A stretch of 64,000 nt of DNA, from positions 426,155,890-426,219,889 of the forward strand of contig NC_133658.1 of the NCBI RefSeq assembly GCF_037893015.1, written 5' to 3'. The notes below the pieces were generated by a model. The model saw only the letters and a list, made by a program, of their open reading frames with translations, searched no databases and had not been told where the DNA came from. This document shows, in pieces, positions 11,870 through 24,801 of this stretch; position 1 is the stretch's first letter, and every line of letters starts with the position of its first letter. A program made the position numbers and the translations under genes. Source of the stretch: Macrotis lagotis. Taxonomy: Eukaryota > Chordata > Mammalia > Peramelemorphia > Peramelidae.

Positions 11870-12600
11870 CATAGAATATCAGAAAAAGAAGGTTACAGTG
11901 ATCAATTAGTTCAACCCATTCCTTTTACACATGTGAAAACTAATACTCAGAGAGGGGACATTTCTTACCCATTGACATAGTGACACTAAACAGAATCTAC
12001 TCACATTTTCTTAATACAAATTTAGAATTCTTACTATAGTATTGTGCTTGAATAATTGATGATTCTAACCTAGTCCCTAAAGCTATAATCCAGAGAAGTA
12101 ACCCCTGTAGATCCCTACTAGCTACTTACCACTTGATAATTATGGGGCAGGGGAATCAGCCTAGCTGAAGGAACAAGGTATCCTCAGGGAGAGAGAGGTG
12201 AGGTAAATCTTGACCACTATCTCCATTTATTGAACAAATGCCTCCAATTGTTAAATAAGGCAGTTCCCTCCTCCTCAGTAGCTTTATTTACTAAAGACTT
12301 GGAAAAAAGTTCTTATCACTTAAAAATCTTTACTTTGTCATTGTCAATGGTTTCAACATTAGAATTTTGTTTTTATTCATGAAAATTACATTAAAGATGA
12401 CACATCATATTCTGTTTTGCCTCCAAACCAAACTAATTACCTTTCTAATTTGCCACTCAATATTTTATATGCATTTCTCTGCCTCTCAACTGTGTCCAGG
12501 AGAGTAGGGACTATCTTTGCCTTTTTATTTCTCTCTCTGGAGATTAGTACAGTGTTTTATACATAGTATTCTCTTAATAAATCTTTTTTATTAAATTCAG
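11870..12600 (+). mobile_element. MIR-like fragment, unassigned sequence and L2 3' tail
   Basis: At 11870-12000 there is MIR-like SINE sequence in reverse sense (core ACACATGTGAAAACTAATAC). 12000-12430 shows nothing recognisable. At 12440-12590 an L2-type 3' tail occurs (GAGAGTAGGGACTATCTTTG, then TTAATAAATC). Confidence 0.45.
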
Positions 12601-12671
12601 AATTTACTTTATTAAACATTTACTGAGCACTTGCAAACATTAGGCTGATCTCTGGAGATAGATAGATAGAT

Positions 12672-12986
12672 GGGCACCTAGGTGACACAGTGAATAGAGC
12701 CTTGGTATTGGAGTCAAGAGGATTGGGACTCAAATCCAGCCTCAGATACTTGAACTTACTAACTGTGTGACCTTGGGCAAGTAACTTAACCCTGATTGCC
12801 TTGTATCCAGGACCATCTCCAGTTGTCCTGATTCATATCTGACCACTGGAGCCAGATGGCTTTGGAGGAGAAAGTGAGACTGGTGACTGAGCACAGCACC
12901 CCCTCACTCAAATCCAATTCATATACTTGTCATGGCATCTCCTCCCTGATGTTGTGGTCTTCTTTGAAAATGAAGGACAAATATTA
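12672..12986 (+). mobile_element. Full-length tRNA-like SINE with RTE-like tail
   Basis: Starts GGGCACCTAGGTGACACAGT, carries a tRNA B-box-like segment, and has a long middle part ending CTCACTCAAATCCAATTCAT. It closes with a CTTCTTTGAAAATGAAGGACAA tail that mirrors the 3' end of the RTE LINEs in this window. GATA-type direct repeats flank it (12655-12670 and 12985-12998). RTE-driven mobilisation is inferred from the shared tail. Confidence 0.75.
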
Positions 12987-13059
12987 TTAGATAGATATAG
13001 GAAATATCTTGCTCTCAAGCAGTTTGCAATCTAATTAGGAAGGAATGATGTGGAGAATG

Positions 13060-14165
13060 AAGTAAAGGCATATTCACACCTGAAATCTTGTCAAAAGTCT
13101 ACATGGTTCATGCTATCATGGTCTTTACATTCCCTAGAACAAATTATGTCTATAGAGATGATTGCCAGATCTATACATTCAGATCCATACTCTCTCCTGA
13201 GCTCTAGAATCATAACACCATGGTTTATTGAACATTTTAACTTGGATGTTCCAGAAACATATCAAAATCAATACCTCCAAAATATAACTCTAATGCCCCT
13301 TCCTCCCTAATAAACTTTCTGATTACCTGTTGAAGGCATCCCTTCTAGGCACCTAGGTTCATAAACTCAGAATCACCCGTATCTTCTCATGCTCCATTAT
13401 GTCTAAATAGTCAACTAGTTAATAAACTTTGTCATTTCTTCCTTTACCCATTCATTTTATTCTCACTATTCACAAGGTCACTACAAGGTCTTGGCCTCTT
13501 ATAATTCATCATCTTTTACATAGTCTATTGTAACAAACTCTTAATTGATCTTCCTGCCTCAGATCTCTCCCCTCTCCAATTTATCTTTCATACAGCTGCC
13601 AGAAGAATTTTTCAGAAGCCCAGTTCTGACCATGTCACTCTCCTTTCAGTAAAATAGTTTTAAATTGACATTTAAAGTACCCTCCATACCTGCCTTTCTA
13701 GGCTTACTGTAATGTACTCTTTTTCACCCACTTGAAGGTACAGACATAGTGGTTTTCTTGCTATTCTTCACTCAGAATTTTTTTGTGCCTTTTGCACAGG
13801 CACTTCATACTTGGAAAGTAAAATCTTCTCTCCTTAGCCTCTTAGAATTCTCAGCTTTCTTCAAAATTCAGTTACAATACATTCAACAGGAAACCTTTCT
13901 TCTCCTTAAGGTTCTAGCACCTCCCCCCACATATATATCCCCCAAATAAATGTATATACACTTCTATATACATTCATTCACACACACACACACATATATG
14001 TATATATATATATACATATATATATATCTATATATATCTATAATTTTCTCCCCAATAGAATGTAGACTCCTTGAGGACAAGAACGATTTCATTTTTGTCT
14101 TTGCATTCTCAGAATCTAACCCAGAGTCTACGTCATAGTAGATACTTAACAAATGCTTAATGATT
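13060..14165 (+). mobile_element. L2 LINE, 3' half, with a microsatellite in the 3' UTR
   Basis: Plus-strand L2 text from about 13060. It includes the region ending the RT ORF, CAGTTCTGACCATGTCACTC near 13620, the TTGCACAGGCACTTCATACTTGG block near 13790, and the 3' tail (AGAATGTAGACTCCTTGAGG near 14057, ending AACAAATGCTTAATGATTGA). Degenerate. Confidence 0.7.
13979..14040. repeat. (CA)n/(TA)n microsatellite inside L2
   Basis: A CA run passing into TA/TATC-type repeats, placed between the L2 coding part and the conserved 3' tail. Confidence 0.95.
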
Positions 14166-14649
14166 GATGAGCTGACAAAAGACTTGAGGGAAAATAAAAG
14201 AATTCAACCTGTGAGGTAGATGAAGCTGAGCAGTCATACAGGGATAAAATTCAGCTCTTGCCTTCCTCAGGTTGAACACACACAACACAGAGAGTTGTAT
14301 TTGTTAATATTTCCATTCACTCTTCCCTGCCCTTCCACATTACAAGGTTCCCTTTCAGATGGTGCTGGAACATTTACAGGCTCTGTTTCATCTCTGGCTG
14401 CCAAGGCAGCAGATGGCTAGTAAGGTGGGGGTGGGGAGGAGGGAGAGATAAAGGAGAGGGAGTTGAGGGGAACAGTTTTGACTGAGCTCTACTGGTTCAA
14501 ACTATGGACTATGTACTCTAGGGTTGCTCTGTATTTATAGAAGAATGACATTGTAGGCCTTCCGTTTATAGCCCAGGCTCAAAATGAATTGCTCCTTCTC
14601 TTTTGTCTACAATAATGTCATCCATACCTGCTGATTCTGGAGATGCTGG

Positions 14650-15040
14650 TATCAGATTCTAGTTAATGAGTTTGCCATGAGCTTGCTGTGTGACCTTGGA
14701 CAAGTGGCCTTCCTTTGGTTTTCTGATCTATTAAAAAAGATATCTAGTGGAACTTACTCAGAAAAGTTCCTTCTAGGTCTGACACTCTAATGGTTTTCTT
14801 CAAGTATGGTCTTTCAGAAATTTCAGGCTTTTTCCAGCTTCTATTGCATTTTTATACAAGTATCTTGTCTTTGTTTTATATGCATCTTGGTATATGTCTA
14901 CAGGTATATGTTGTCTCCTATTAGATTATAAGCTTCTTGAAGTCAGGATCTGACTTGTTTTTCTCCCTTTATCCTCAGGACTTAGTCTAATGTTTGGCCC
15001 TTAGAAGACACATCACAAATGCATATTGAAGGGTTGCTTT
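14650..15040 (+). mobile_element. MIR fragment followed by L2 3' end
   Basis: 14650-14790 carries the MIR core (TTGCTGTGTGACCTTGGACA). 14800-15040 is an L2 3' end (TTAGATTATAAGCTTCTTGA). Confidence 0.6.
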
Positions 15041-15499
15041 CTTTTCTCTGGGGTCTCAATTACGGATTCTAATGAATTTGTTGGCTCTTGCCCTGCCCCA
15101 TTACTTTTTCTAGAAGCAGTCAAGGACAATTTACGTAATCTAGTAGAGTTGCCTCAGAGGAAAGGAAAGCATATGAAAACTTTCTAAAATCTCAATAGAC
15201 TTTGGAGTTCCTGAGCAGGAGTCACTCATGTCCTGGGGATGTCATTAAATAAATGGGATTGATTTACTCTTGATTAGACAAAAACTAGAAGGAAATATGA
15301 TGGAACAGGTTAAATTGAGAAGGCAAGAGAGTCAACCAGAGGAGGGGCTGTGAACTGTGAATACATGAACAGGTACATTAAATGTCCCTGAAAAGAGTTG
15401 TAATACTGGCAGTTAAGTACAGTCATCCTATTGGACTGATAACTTGATACAAATAGATTCTACAGGTAGATTGCCCCTAAAACCAAAGGTGAACCAACT

Positions 15500-16075
15500 G
15501 GAATGCTAGAAAATTCTCCAACTCAGTGTTTCCTCTCTCTCCTCTGTGTATCCAGACAAGCTATGTCTGGAAATCATTCCTTCCTCTTTTCTATCTCTCA
15601 GAATTTTTTTCTTCTTTCTAGGTCTAAATCAAATGTCACTCTTCCTGTGGAACCTTCCCTAATTCTCCAGTTGTTAGTGAGGTAGTTCAGTGAAGAGAGT
15701 GTCAATCCTTATAGTCAGGAAGACTCATCTTCCCAAGTTCACATCTGGCCTCAAGATAATTACTAACTGTATGATCTTGGGCAAGTCACTTTACTCTTTT
15801 TTGCCTCAGTTTCTTCATCTATAAAATGAACTAGAGAAGGAAATGGCAAACTATTCTAATATCTTTTGCCAAGAAAACCTTAAATGAGGTCACAAAGAGT
15901 TAGACATGACTAGAAGTGACTGAACTTCCTACATTACACTTTTTAAATGTATGTGTTATATGAAAGTTAAGTTCCTTGAGGGCAGACACTTCTTCATTTT
16001 TGTTTTTATAATCCTAGCACGTTGAACAATAGCTTATCCATAACTTTTGTCTATTCAATGTCTGTTAGATTGAGT
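15500..16075 (+). mobile_element. L2 3' end split by a SINE
   Basis: L2-type text at 15500-15670 (ending GGAACCTTCCCTAATTCTCC) resumes at 15935-16075 (TAAGTTCCTTGAGGGCAGAC). The intervening bases are a SINE. Confidence 0.65.
15672..15925 (+). mobile_element. tRNA-like SINE, long type, inserted in L2
   Basis: Contains GATCTTGGGCAAGTCACTTT, GAGAAGGAAATGGCAAAC and GCCAAGAAAACC. It ends with GACATGACTAGAAGTGACTGAAC, the usual end of this family. Confidence 0.8.
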
Positions 16076-16399
16076 AGAGGGAAAATACAGTTTAGAAGTA
16101 GACCCCAGAACCTTCTACCTCACTAGAGCCCAACTCAAGGTAGTTCTCTGGAATTGGAGGAAAGAAGATCCACTAGAAAGAGGAAGTCATGTCTAGATTG
16201 ACTGTGTTGGTTTGGATAGGAATCCTTCCTACATGTAGAGTCTGGTCTATGCTTGGTGCTTTATGTAGAGTGCCTGTAAATGGGAGTATTACTATTGGAG
16301 GAATGCCATATACTCAATTTCCTAGGTAACATCTGGGTAGGGGCAAACAAAACAGATGTGTATATCAACAAGATTGTAGAGGATCTCAAATGGTAAAGG

Positions 16400-17330
16400 A
16401 ATTTAATAATTTTTTCTTTCTTTTTTTATCATCTAGGCAGTTGAGAGCCATTGAAGTTTCCTGGGAGGGAATGTGGCATCATTATGGTTTCTATTTATCT
16501 AGAACTTTATTATTTGCAATCAGTAAAATCAGAGGGTTGGAGTAGATAACTATTAAGATTCCTTTCAGCTCCAAATTTCTAATCCTATGTGATCTTATTT
16601 GAGCCTCATAATGACCTTGTCAAGCAGGGAGCAAATATATTTTCTTTACTTGATGAATGAAAGCACCAGGGAACAGAATAGTATAAGTGACTTGCTTAAG
16701 GTAATAATAAAGTGAATAAGAAGCTGAACTAATATTTGAACACATTTCTTTTCACTCTGTATCTAATATTGTTTCCCCTGAAGTTTGTGTTTTAGGTCAA
16801 TTAGTCAGGGAATAGCTATAGGACAAAAAATGGATTGTAGGCAAAAAAAAAATTTCACTAATAGGGAATGACTCCAGTTGTTTTGGCAAGAAGTGATAAG
16901 GCCTGAAGCAGGATAGTGTTTGTGAGTGTGGAAGAGGGGATGGGTGCAAGGGCTATTTTGGAGGCAGAATCAATAGCACTTGATGACTGTTTAGATGTTG
17001 GGGGTGAAGAGGAGGGAGTCAAAGATGACTCAGAGGTTGAGTCTGGGTGACTGGAAGAGGGTTATTAATAGCAACAGGAAATTAAGAAGAATTCTTGGTG
17101 GGGGAATTGAAGTTTGAATATATACCACATTTGAAGGGTTGGTGGGACATCTAAGTAGAGATGGGTGTCCAGGACACTGTGGAATATGAAACTGGAGCTA
17201 GTGATCTGTGAACCAGACACATAGAGGTGAGACTTTAAAGTCCTGAGAATAAGATCTAGAGTATGTAGGGAGAAGACCAAGAGCAAATCTGTAAGAAACA
17301 TTCACTGGCAGTGGTCAGGAGGAGGCTGGG
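16400..17330 (-). mobile_element. L2 LINE, minus orientation, with MIR-like insertion
   Basis: Sequence is the reverse complement of L2 RT/3' text. Typical blocks are GGCAGTTGAGAGCCATTGAAG (16436), GAGGGAGTCAAAGATGACTC (17012), GAGTCTGGGTGACTGGAAGA (17039) and GGTGGGACATCTAAGTAGAG (17141). A MIR-like segment occupies about 16500-16770. No frame survives. Confidence 0.65.
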
Positions 17331-17359
17331 GGTGGCAAAGGAACATCAGGTTTAAAAGC

Positions 17360-18430
17360 TTATCAGGAAAACCTGCTCTACCTTTGCCTGGCAGCTTAAT
17401 TAATGTTGGTAGAAATTTTCTGGAGCACAGAAGCATGAAGTATTATTAGTAGGGAAGGTACCTGCCATCAGTCAGATGTATTTATTCCCTCTTTGACAAG
17501 GCACTAATGGATTGGCTCTCAATGACATGAATTTTCCAGAAAGGTCACCCCTTTTCATAAATGAAATATCTTTCTTTCAATCAAGCACTCTCCATGACAG
17601 GGACAGACAGGTGACCTATTATACCAACACCAGCTAAAGTTACCCAGGTCAAGGTAATGAAACATTTTCTTCCTCTTTCCTCTTTTTAAAAATGGAAGCA
17701 TGCAGAATAACATTTCATCCATTACTGCTAACACACAGATAGGCACGATATACTCTTTCTTGGAAATGGTATTTTGAGTATTTGAAGTTTGTTTCCCACC
17801 CCAAAGCCCCTGGAAAAGGGGATTTTTCAGAAAAGGTTGTCAGTCTGATTTCTTAATTCATTTCAAAGGGAAACTTTCTGGAAGGATTAATGGAAGTGAC
17901 AAAGTGTGACAATTGTAAGCACCTGGACCAAAGGGCCATATGTCTGAAGCTTTCAGAGGAGGAAAGACCTAGTATGAGGTTAGGTTTATTTTAGATCATT
18001 TATTCTGTCAACTGGACAGGAACTGACTTCTAACCTGGGAATGGCCAGAGCAAGTTAGAGAGGAGAGTCAGGACACAAATGCAAGTTTAATTAATTGCAA
18101 AGTGAATAATATAGCAAGCAAGCTTTTGCCAGAGCCCTGCCCCTAATGAGAGGGACCCACATTAGAGTGGTGAGTTCTCCCACTTATACCTATGGCTACA
18201 CAATGACCTGACAATGAGGGGAAGCAGCAGCAAAGTGACAAGATTTGATTCAGATAATGGATACTGAGGGTGCTTGTTCAATCTCAGAGGTGGGAATCAA
18301 TTCTGGAATTTTGTTGTGACTGAGATCATCTAGAGGATGAATGTAAAGGATTGTTGTTATGCCAATATGAGGATACAGTCTACTTGCTGGATGTCTCCAA
18401 AAATCTCAACAATACATACCTAAAAGGATC
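17360..18430. other. Unassigned sequence
   Basis: No repeat family or convincing coding frame was recognised. Only short random frames are present. Confidence 0.4.
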
Positions 18431-18590
18431 ATAGGTTTTAGAGCTGAAAAGAACTTTTGTGATTATTAACTATAACCTCACCATTTTGTAGATAAAGATA
18501 CAAACTCAAAGGGGAAAGTTCCTTCTCTAAGGTCACCCAAATAATTATAGAACATGAATCTAATTTACCCTCATATATCCAGGACTTTTT
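18430..18590 (-). mobile_element. MIR-like SINE fragment
   Basis: Contains the reverse-sense MIR-like series CATTTTGTAGATAAAGATAC, then AAGGTCACCCAAATAATTATAG. Heavily decayed. Confidence 0.5.
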
Positions 18591-18599
18591 AAATTTATT

Positions 18600-18935
18600 T
18601 AATGAGTAGGATCTCAAGTAGTAGGTAGTAAATAATTTTTTATAATATTCTAATTTTCACAATGTTTAATGCTTATGAAATCACTATGGCTTCTTATTTT
18701 ATTAATTCCAAAATCCCATACCAGGCCTTCAGAACTTTTCCCAGTCTGGTTTGGCTTATCCAGAATGTCATTTGTACCACCCAGACTCATCTCCTAACTA
18801 TTCCCCAAATATCATGCTTACATCCTAAGGTACTGTGTGCTTGGGAAGACTTCAGATCGGACAATGAGTTTCCCAATTGAAACAGTAACTAGATGTGTAC
18901 TTATCATGAATGCTTTCTATGGGTCTCATAATTTA
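18600..18935. other. Unassigned sequence
   Basis: Nothing recognised. A 72-codon plus frame at 18662-18880 shows no domain. Confidence 0.35.
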
Positions 18936-18939
18936 TGTA

Positions 18940-19060
18940 GAGGTTATGGACTAGATTTTCTACACTAACTAGTTATGTGATATTGGATAAGTCATTTCAC
19001 TTTTAACCCCACTTTTCTTATTTGTAAAATAAAGATAATAGTTATACCTCCTTTAGGAAT
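18940..19060 (+). mobile_element. MIR fragment
   Basis: Plus-sense MIR core: TAGTTATGTGATATTGGATA, CATTTCACTTTTAACC, TTGTAAAATAAAGATAATAG. Confidence 0.6.
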
Positions 19061-19840
19061 TTAGGAGTTAGGAATTTAATGGAGTTAAATGAGGTTGCCC
19101 ACACTTTCTTGTATTTCACCCTCAATCTGCTGCTTAATCCAATCCTACATTTAATTTTATCATTCTGCACTCTGAACAGTCTATGGGCATGTTTGGATTT
19201 TCTTTTAGTGATTTTAATTTTGACATCTCTCAATCAGTTATAACCCCTAGTCCAGTTCAAATATTAATAATTTAATTAACAGGAGAAATTGCTTTTCCTG
19301 TAAATGTATGAGATAGTTCATATCTATACATTATAAATTCTAACATCCTATTATTAAAAATGTAAAACTACTGAATATATAATTTTTAACAAGGAAATTA
19401 ATAATGTCAATGGCATAAATAATTATTTACAATACTTTGTGGGAAAATTCACAACCTGTCATCTCAAACCATCATTGTAACTAAAGATGACTTTTCATCA
19501 CATCAAAGAACACCATTTAGTTCATTTAGGGTAACAAATAAAAACTTCATATATGTCTTCTTCAGCTTCATAGGATAGGATTTACAGTAGTAGTTTCATG
19601 AAAAAGGAAAAAAAAGATGCTTCTATCTTCTTTTTATCATCTCTAACTTGTCTCCAGCCATGACAGGAAAATAACCTCTTTAACATCTTTCAAACCCTCA
19701 TCCTTAATATGTAGTCTCTTCAGATTTAATACTCATAGTTAGTAATCATAACTCTAAATCTGAATGGGATGTTTTTCCTTTCTCAGTTTTTTGGTTCTAA
19801 TTCCCCTTTCCTGATATGATTAATGGAAATATATTAAACA
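19060..19840. other. Unassigned AT-rich sequence
   Basis: No repeat or gene signature recognised. Confidence 0.35.
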
Positions 19841-20290
19841 TAAGTGTTCATGTACAACTTTTATCAGATTTTATTCATCTCTATGGGGAAGGGGGAGGGA
19901 AGAGAGAGTGGTAGAAAAATGTGGAACTCATAAATTTGCAAATGATGAATATTGAGAATAACTTTACCATGTAATTAGAAAATTTTTTTAAAATTCACAA
20001 GGGATAGGACTTCAGAAATGCCTGGAAACACTTGCACGAATTGTTGCTGAGTGAAGTGAGCAGAGATGGAAGAACATTGTATACAACAGCAGCAACACTG
20101 TGTGATGATCAACTATAACGGACTTCCTCTGAGAGGAATTTTATTTGTAATTTTTTTATTTTGTAATTTCCCCTCCCCCCAGATACATGCCAAAGCAAGT
20201 TTCAACATCCATCTCCAGAGAAGGAACTTTGGAACCTGAATGCAGACCAAAACTTACTATTTTCAATATTTAAAATTTGTTTTATGTATT
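19840..20290 (+). mobile_element. L1 3' end fragments
   Basis: Plus-sense L1 3' material in two rearranged pieces. 20010-20290 includes the end of ORF2 (AACACTGTGTGATGATCAAC, shared with the L1 at 43610) and the start of the 3' UTR. 19860-20005 is 3'-terminal UTR (GGGGGAGGGAAGAGAGAGTG ... AATTAGAAAATTTTTTTAAA). The order is reversed relative to a normal L1. Confidence 0.6.
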
Positions 20291-20799
20291 AAGGATTCAA
20301 TAAGTATTTTGTATGAAAGTTTGTTTCATTTCTTATAAATGAAATATTTTCTGATTTCTTTTTCAATTGAAGTATATTCTGTTTAAACTTTTTTAAACTG
20401 GTTATCAAATCTGCCAAATTTACTTCAAATTTCCTTAATTTCTCCAAACACCATAAAATTTCAGCAGATCTTTTTATATTGCTTCATTTCTTGATAAATT
20501 CAGACTTCTTACTGTCACTTATTTCTCAATACTGGTTTGCTGGTCATCTGCTTTCTCTGAATGAAATGATAATTCTTTTCAGTGTATTTGACTTACTTAT
20601 GACCATTGAGCCCATGGTTGTAATAGAAAACAGTTCAGTTTTTCCCACTGGTATTCTTGAATCAAATTTTTGTGATCTAATAAATGATGAGGTCATTCTT
20701 ACCATTTTCCATGTCTGAGATGACTGCCATCCCTGGCCTCATCTTTATTTCCTGAGGCTGATTTTATAAAGCTTAAGGTGTTTGTTACACAAGTGTCAT

Positions 20800-21640
20800 C
20801 TCACGTTTCTTTTTTTTAAATTAAACTTTTTTTAAGTTGGCAAAAATCTCCTTTCTGTCCTCACCCCTTCCCAATTGAGAAAAAAAGAAAAATAAAACCC
20901 TTGAATGAAAATTCATTGTTAAGCCTAACAAATTTCCACGTTGGTTATCTCCCAAACAAAACAAAAATAAAAGGCTCTTTTTTCATTCTGATTCTTTTAC
21001 CTTTCTAATAGGTGATGAATAGCATGTTTCCATGGTTGTAATATAGTAAATTGAGTTCTGAGTTTGGCATGAGGAAGACTCATCTTCTCGAATTTAAATC
21101 TGGCATAGACACTTATTAGCTATGTGACCCTGGGACAAGTCACTTAACTCTATTTGCCTTAGTTCTTCATATATAAAATGAAATGGAGAAAACACAGCAA
21201 ACCACTCCAGTATCTGCCAAGAAAATCCCAAATAGGTTCAAGAAGAGTCGGATTAGTGAAAATGACTGAACAATAACAAAAGCATTTCAGTCATCTGGAA
21301 TCATGACTTGCCCTTATGCTGATCAGAGACTTTATATAATTCAAGCTTTACAATATTGCTGTCTTTGTATAAATTGTTCTCTGAGTTCTTTCCTCTTCAC
21401 TCTGCATAATTCATTTGATTCCTTTCAATTTTCACTGAAACCCTCCCCCTTCATCATTTCTTAAAGCATATTTGTGTCCCATAGTTTGTTCAGTCAAATT
21501 TGTTCAGTTTCCAATTCCTTGCCATCATAAAACATGGTATAAATATTTTTATGCATCCTTAGTTGGAGTTTTGTTTTTTCCCCCCTTAGGATTAATTTCT
21601 TCCTCAATCTACCTTTTCTCCAATTTTCTTCTCCCCTTTC
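20800..21640 (-). mobile_element. L1 3' end, minus orientation, split by a SINE
   Basis: The plus text begins with an antisense oligo-T (20808-) and a pyrimidine-rich 3' UTR. It ends with antisense ORF2 C-terminal text such as CAGTTTCCAATTCCTTGCCATC (21507), which parallels 60020 and 63375. A SINE occupies 21040-21280. Confidence 0.65.
21040..21280 (+). mobile_element. tRNA-like SINE, long type, inserted in L1
   Basis: TATGTGACCCTGGGACAAGT, AGCAAACCACTCCAGTATCT and an ending GACTGAACAATAAC identify the family. Confidence 0.75.
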
Positions 21641-21689
21641 CCTTCTTTTATCCCAGTAGAAAGAAATATATTTCTGTACCCAATTGTCT

Positions 21690-21691
<2 letters not shown>

Positions 21692-21740
<49 letters not shown>
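21692..21740. repeat. (GT)n microsatellite
   Basis: About 24 uninterrupted GT units. Confidence 0.98.
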
Positions 21741-21741
<1 letters not shown>

Positions 21742-21779
21742 AGTAGTATATGACTCAGAGGTTGAATAATTTGCTGGGT

Positions 21780-22510
21780 TCACCCAGGAATTAAATATTG
21801 GAGCTGGGATTTAAATCTGGGTCTACTGATCTTACGATTTTTTATTATATCATGTAAGATATAATAACTCTTAGTTGTGATTATTATCCAAAATCCAGAA
21901 TCTTATAATTCCCATTCCCTTTTTTCTTCTTTCCATCTTATAAAAATCCCATTTATCTTTCAAGGACTAGCTTAAGCTTCATTTTCTCCTTCCTTCTTGA
22001 CTATTCTAGCTCAGGATGAATATCTTTGGTTTCCAATCTCTCTTAGTACTACAGTTTAAGACCAAACTGTGTAATGATTGTATCCCTACTTACAGTGAAA
22101 AAAACCCAACTCTGTAAGGCAAGGGGCCAAGTCTATTTTTATGTCCTTTTTACTGCAACTAGCAGAGGGTTGTGTATGCTGGAGGGCACTGAATGATGGC
22201 TGATTAAACTGAATGGCAATAGGAAAGCTGGGGACTTTTTTCCAGGTAACAATTTGAATAAACTTTGCTGACCGATCTGGAAAGAACTTGAGCCAATGTA
22301 CTGAACATCATTTCCTTGTCCAGGTGAGGAGATACAGGTGATATTGACTGGGTATAGACTTATTATCTCTGAGTTTATGTTTTTAAGTAAAACTTGAGTC
22401 AAAACTCATGGGTAAGGATAGTAAAAATGAAAACATATATAAGCAAAAACCCCAACAATGAGAATAAAGCAACAACTCTAGAAGAATCTTTCAATTAATT
22501 GAAGCTGTGT
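21780..22510. other. Mostly unassigned sequence with faint SINE remnant
   Basis: 21760-21850 resembles a reverse-sense SINE end (GAGCTGGGATTTAAATCTGG). The remainder to 22510 shows nothing recognised. Confidence 0.4.
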
Positions 22511-22511
22511 T

Positions 22512-22584
22512 TGTTGTTGTTGTTCAGTTATTTCAGTTATGTCTGACTCTCCATAACTCTACTCCGTGGAGTGGTTTTTTTTTT
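22512..22584 (-). mobile_element. Host SINE, 3' part (left of the POLM retrocopy)
   Basis: TTGTTGTTGTTCAGTTATTT, then GTCTGACTCTCC, leading into GGAGTGG and a T-run. This is the distal half of a minus-sense long-type SINE. It continues at 24674-24801 after the retrocopy. Confidence 0.85.
22564..22584. repeat. Target-site duplication, left copy
   Basis: CCGTGGAGTGG followed by ten T, identical over 21 bases to 24653-24673. The bases outside it differ, which fixes the limits of the insertion. Confidence 0.95.
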
Positions 22585-22605
22585 CCTTGCAAAAATAGAT
22601 AGCAC

Positions 22606-22609
22606 TTTA

Positions 22610-22611
<2 letters not shown>
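22606..22611 (-). terminator. ATTAAA polyadenylation signal of the POLM retrocopy
   Basis: Minus-strand ATTAAA, with 21 bases between it and the A-run at the junction. The spacing is typical for cleavage and polyadenylation. Confidence 0.8.

Positions 22612-22612
<1 letters not shown>

Positions 22613-22665
<53 letters not shown>
22613..22665. repeat. (AT)n microsatellite in the retrocopy 3' UTR
   Basis: About 26 AT units followed, in plus sense, by A and nine T. It lies between the UTR body and the ATTAAA signal. Confidence 0.97.
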
Positions 22666-22670
<5 letters not shown>

Positions 22671-23072
22671 TTTTTGCATTTACCCAGAGACCCAGGCCAA
22701 GAGGGTGAAAAAAGGCTCAAAATTTCTAAAGGGCCTCTACCGACTCGACATTCTATTCTCCCCAAAGCTTCAGCTGGGTAAGAGTATGGGGCTGGAAACC
22801 CACTCTCTGTCACACAGGGTGAGATCCTAGGACTTTCAGATTCTCTGGACTCCTCTTAAATACTTTGACCTTGTCAGGACTCAGGATGGGGAAGGCTGGA
22901 CACAAGGAAGCCCAGGCTTCTCCCAGATGAGCTTCCCAGGGCCAGTGCTCTGGGGAGGGGAGCCAGGTGGAAGTCACCCGAAAAATCTGTGGCAGGGTAG
23001 GCCCCTCCTGCCCTACCCAGTCCCTGCCTGAGGCAGCGGGCATCATGGCCGTCCACAAATGGACCACAGTGG

Positions 23073-24673
<1,601 letters not shown>

Positions 24674-24801
24674 ACCATATCTTTCTCTAGTTCATTGTAT
24701 GGACTAGGGACAGGATAAGGTGATTTGTCTAGGGCCCTGTCTGAGATTGGATTTGAACTCAGGACAGGGTTCTAACCACTATATTCCCTAGCTGCCCTGC
24801 T
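24674..24801 (-). mobile_element. Host SINE, 5' part (right of the POLM retrocopy)
   Basis: Resumes the minus-sense SINE after the insertion: CTTTCTCTAGTTCATT, GATTTGTCTAGGG, ATTTGAACTCAGGACAG, CCTAGCTGCCC. Joining it to 22512-22584 gives a normal long-type copy. Confidence 0.85.

Noticed and set aside
22667..22675. T9 run (A9 in sense) as the retrocopy poly(A) tail
   Set aside because: Sequence between it and the target duplication, including ATTAAA at proper spacing, would be unexplained. The tail is better placed at the duplication's A-run.
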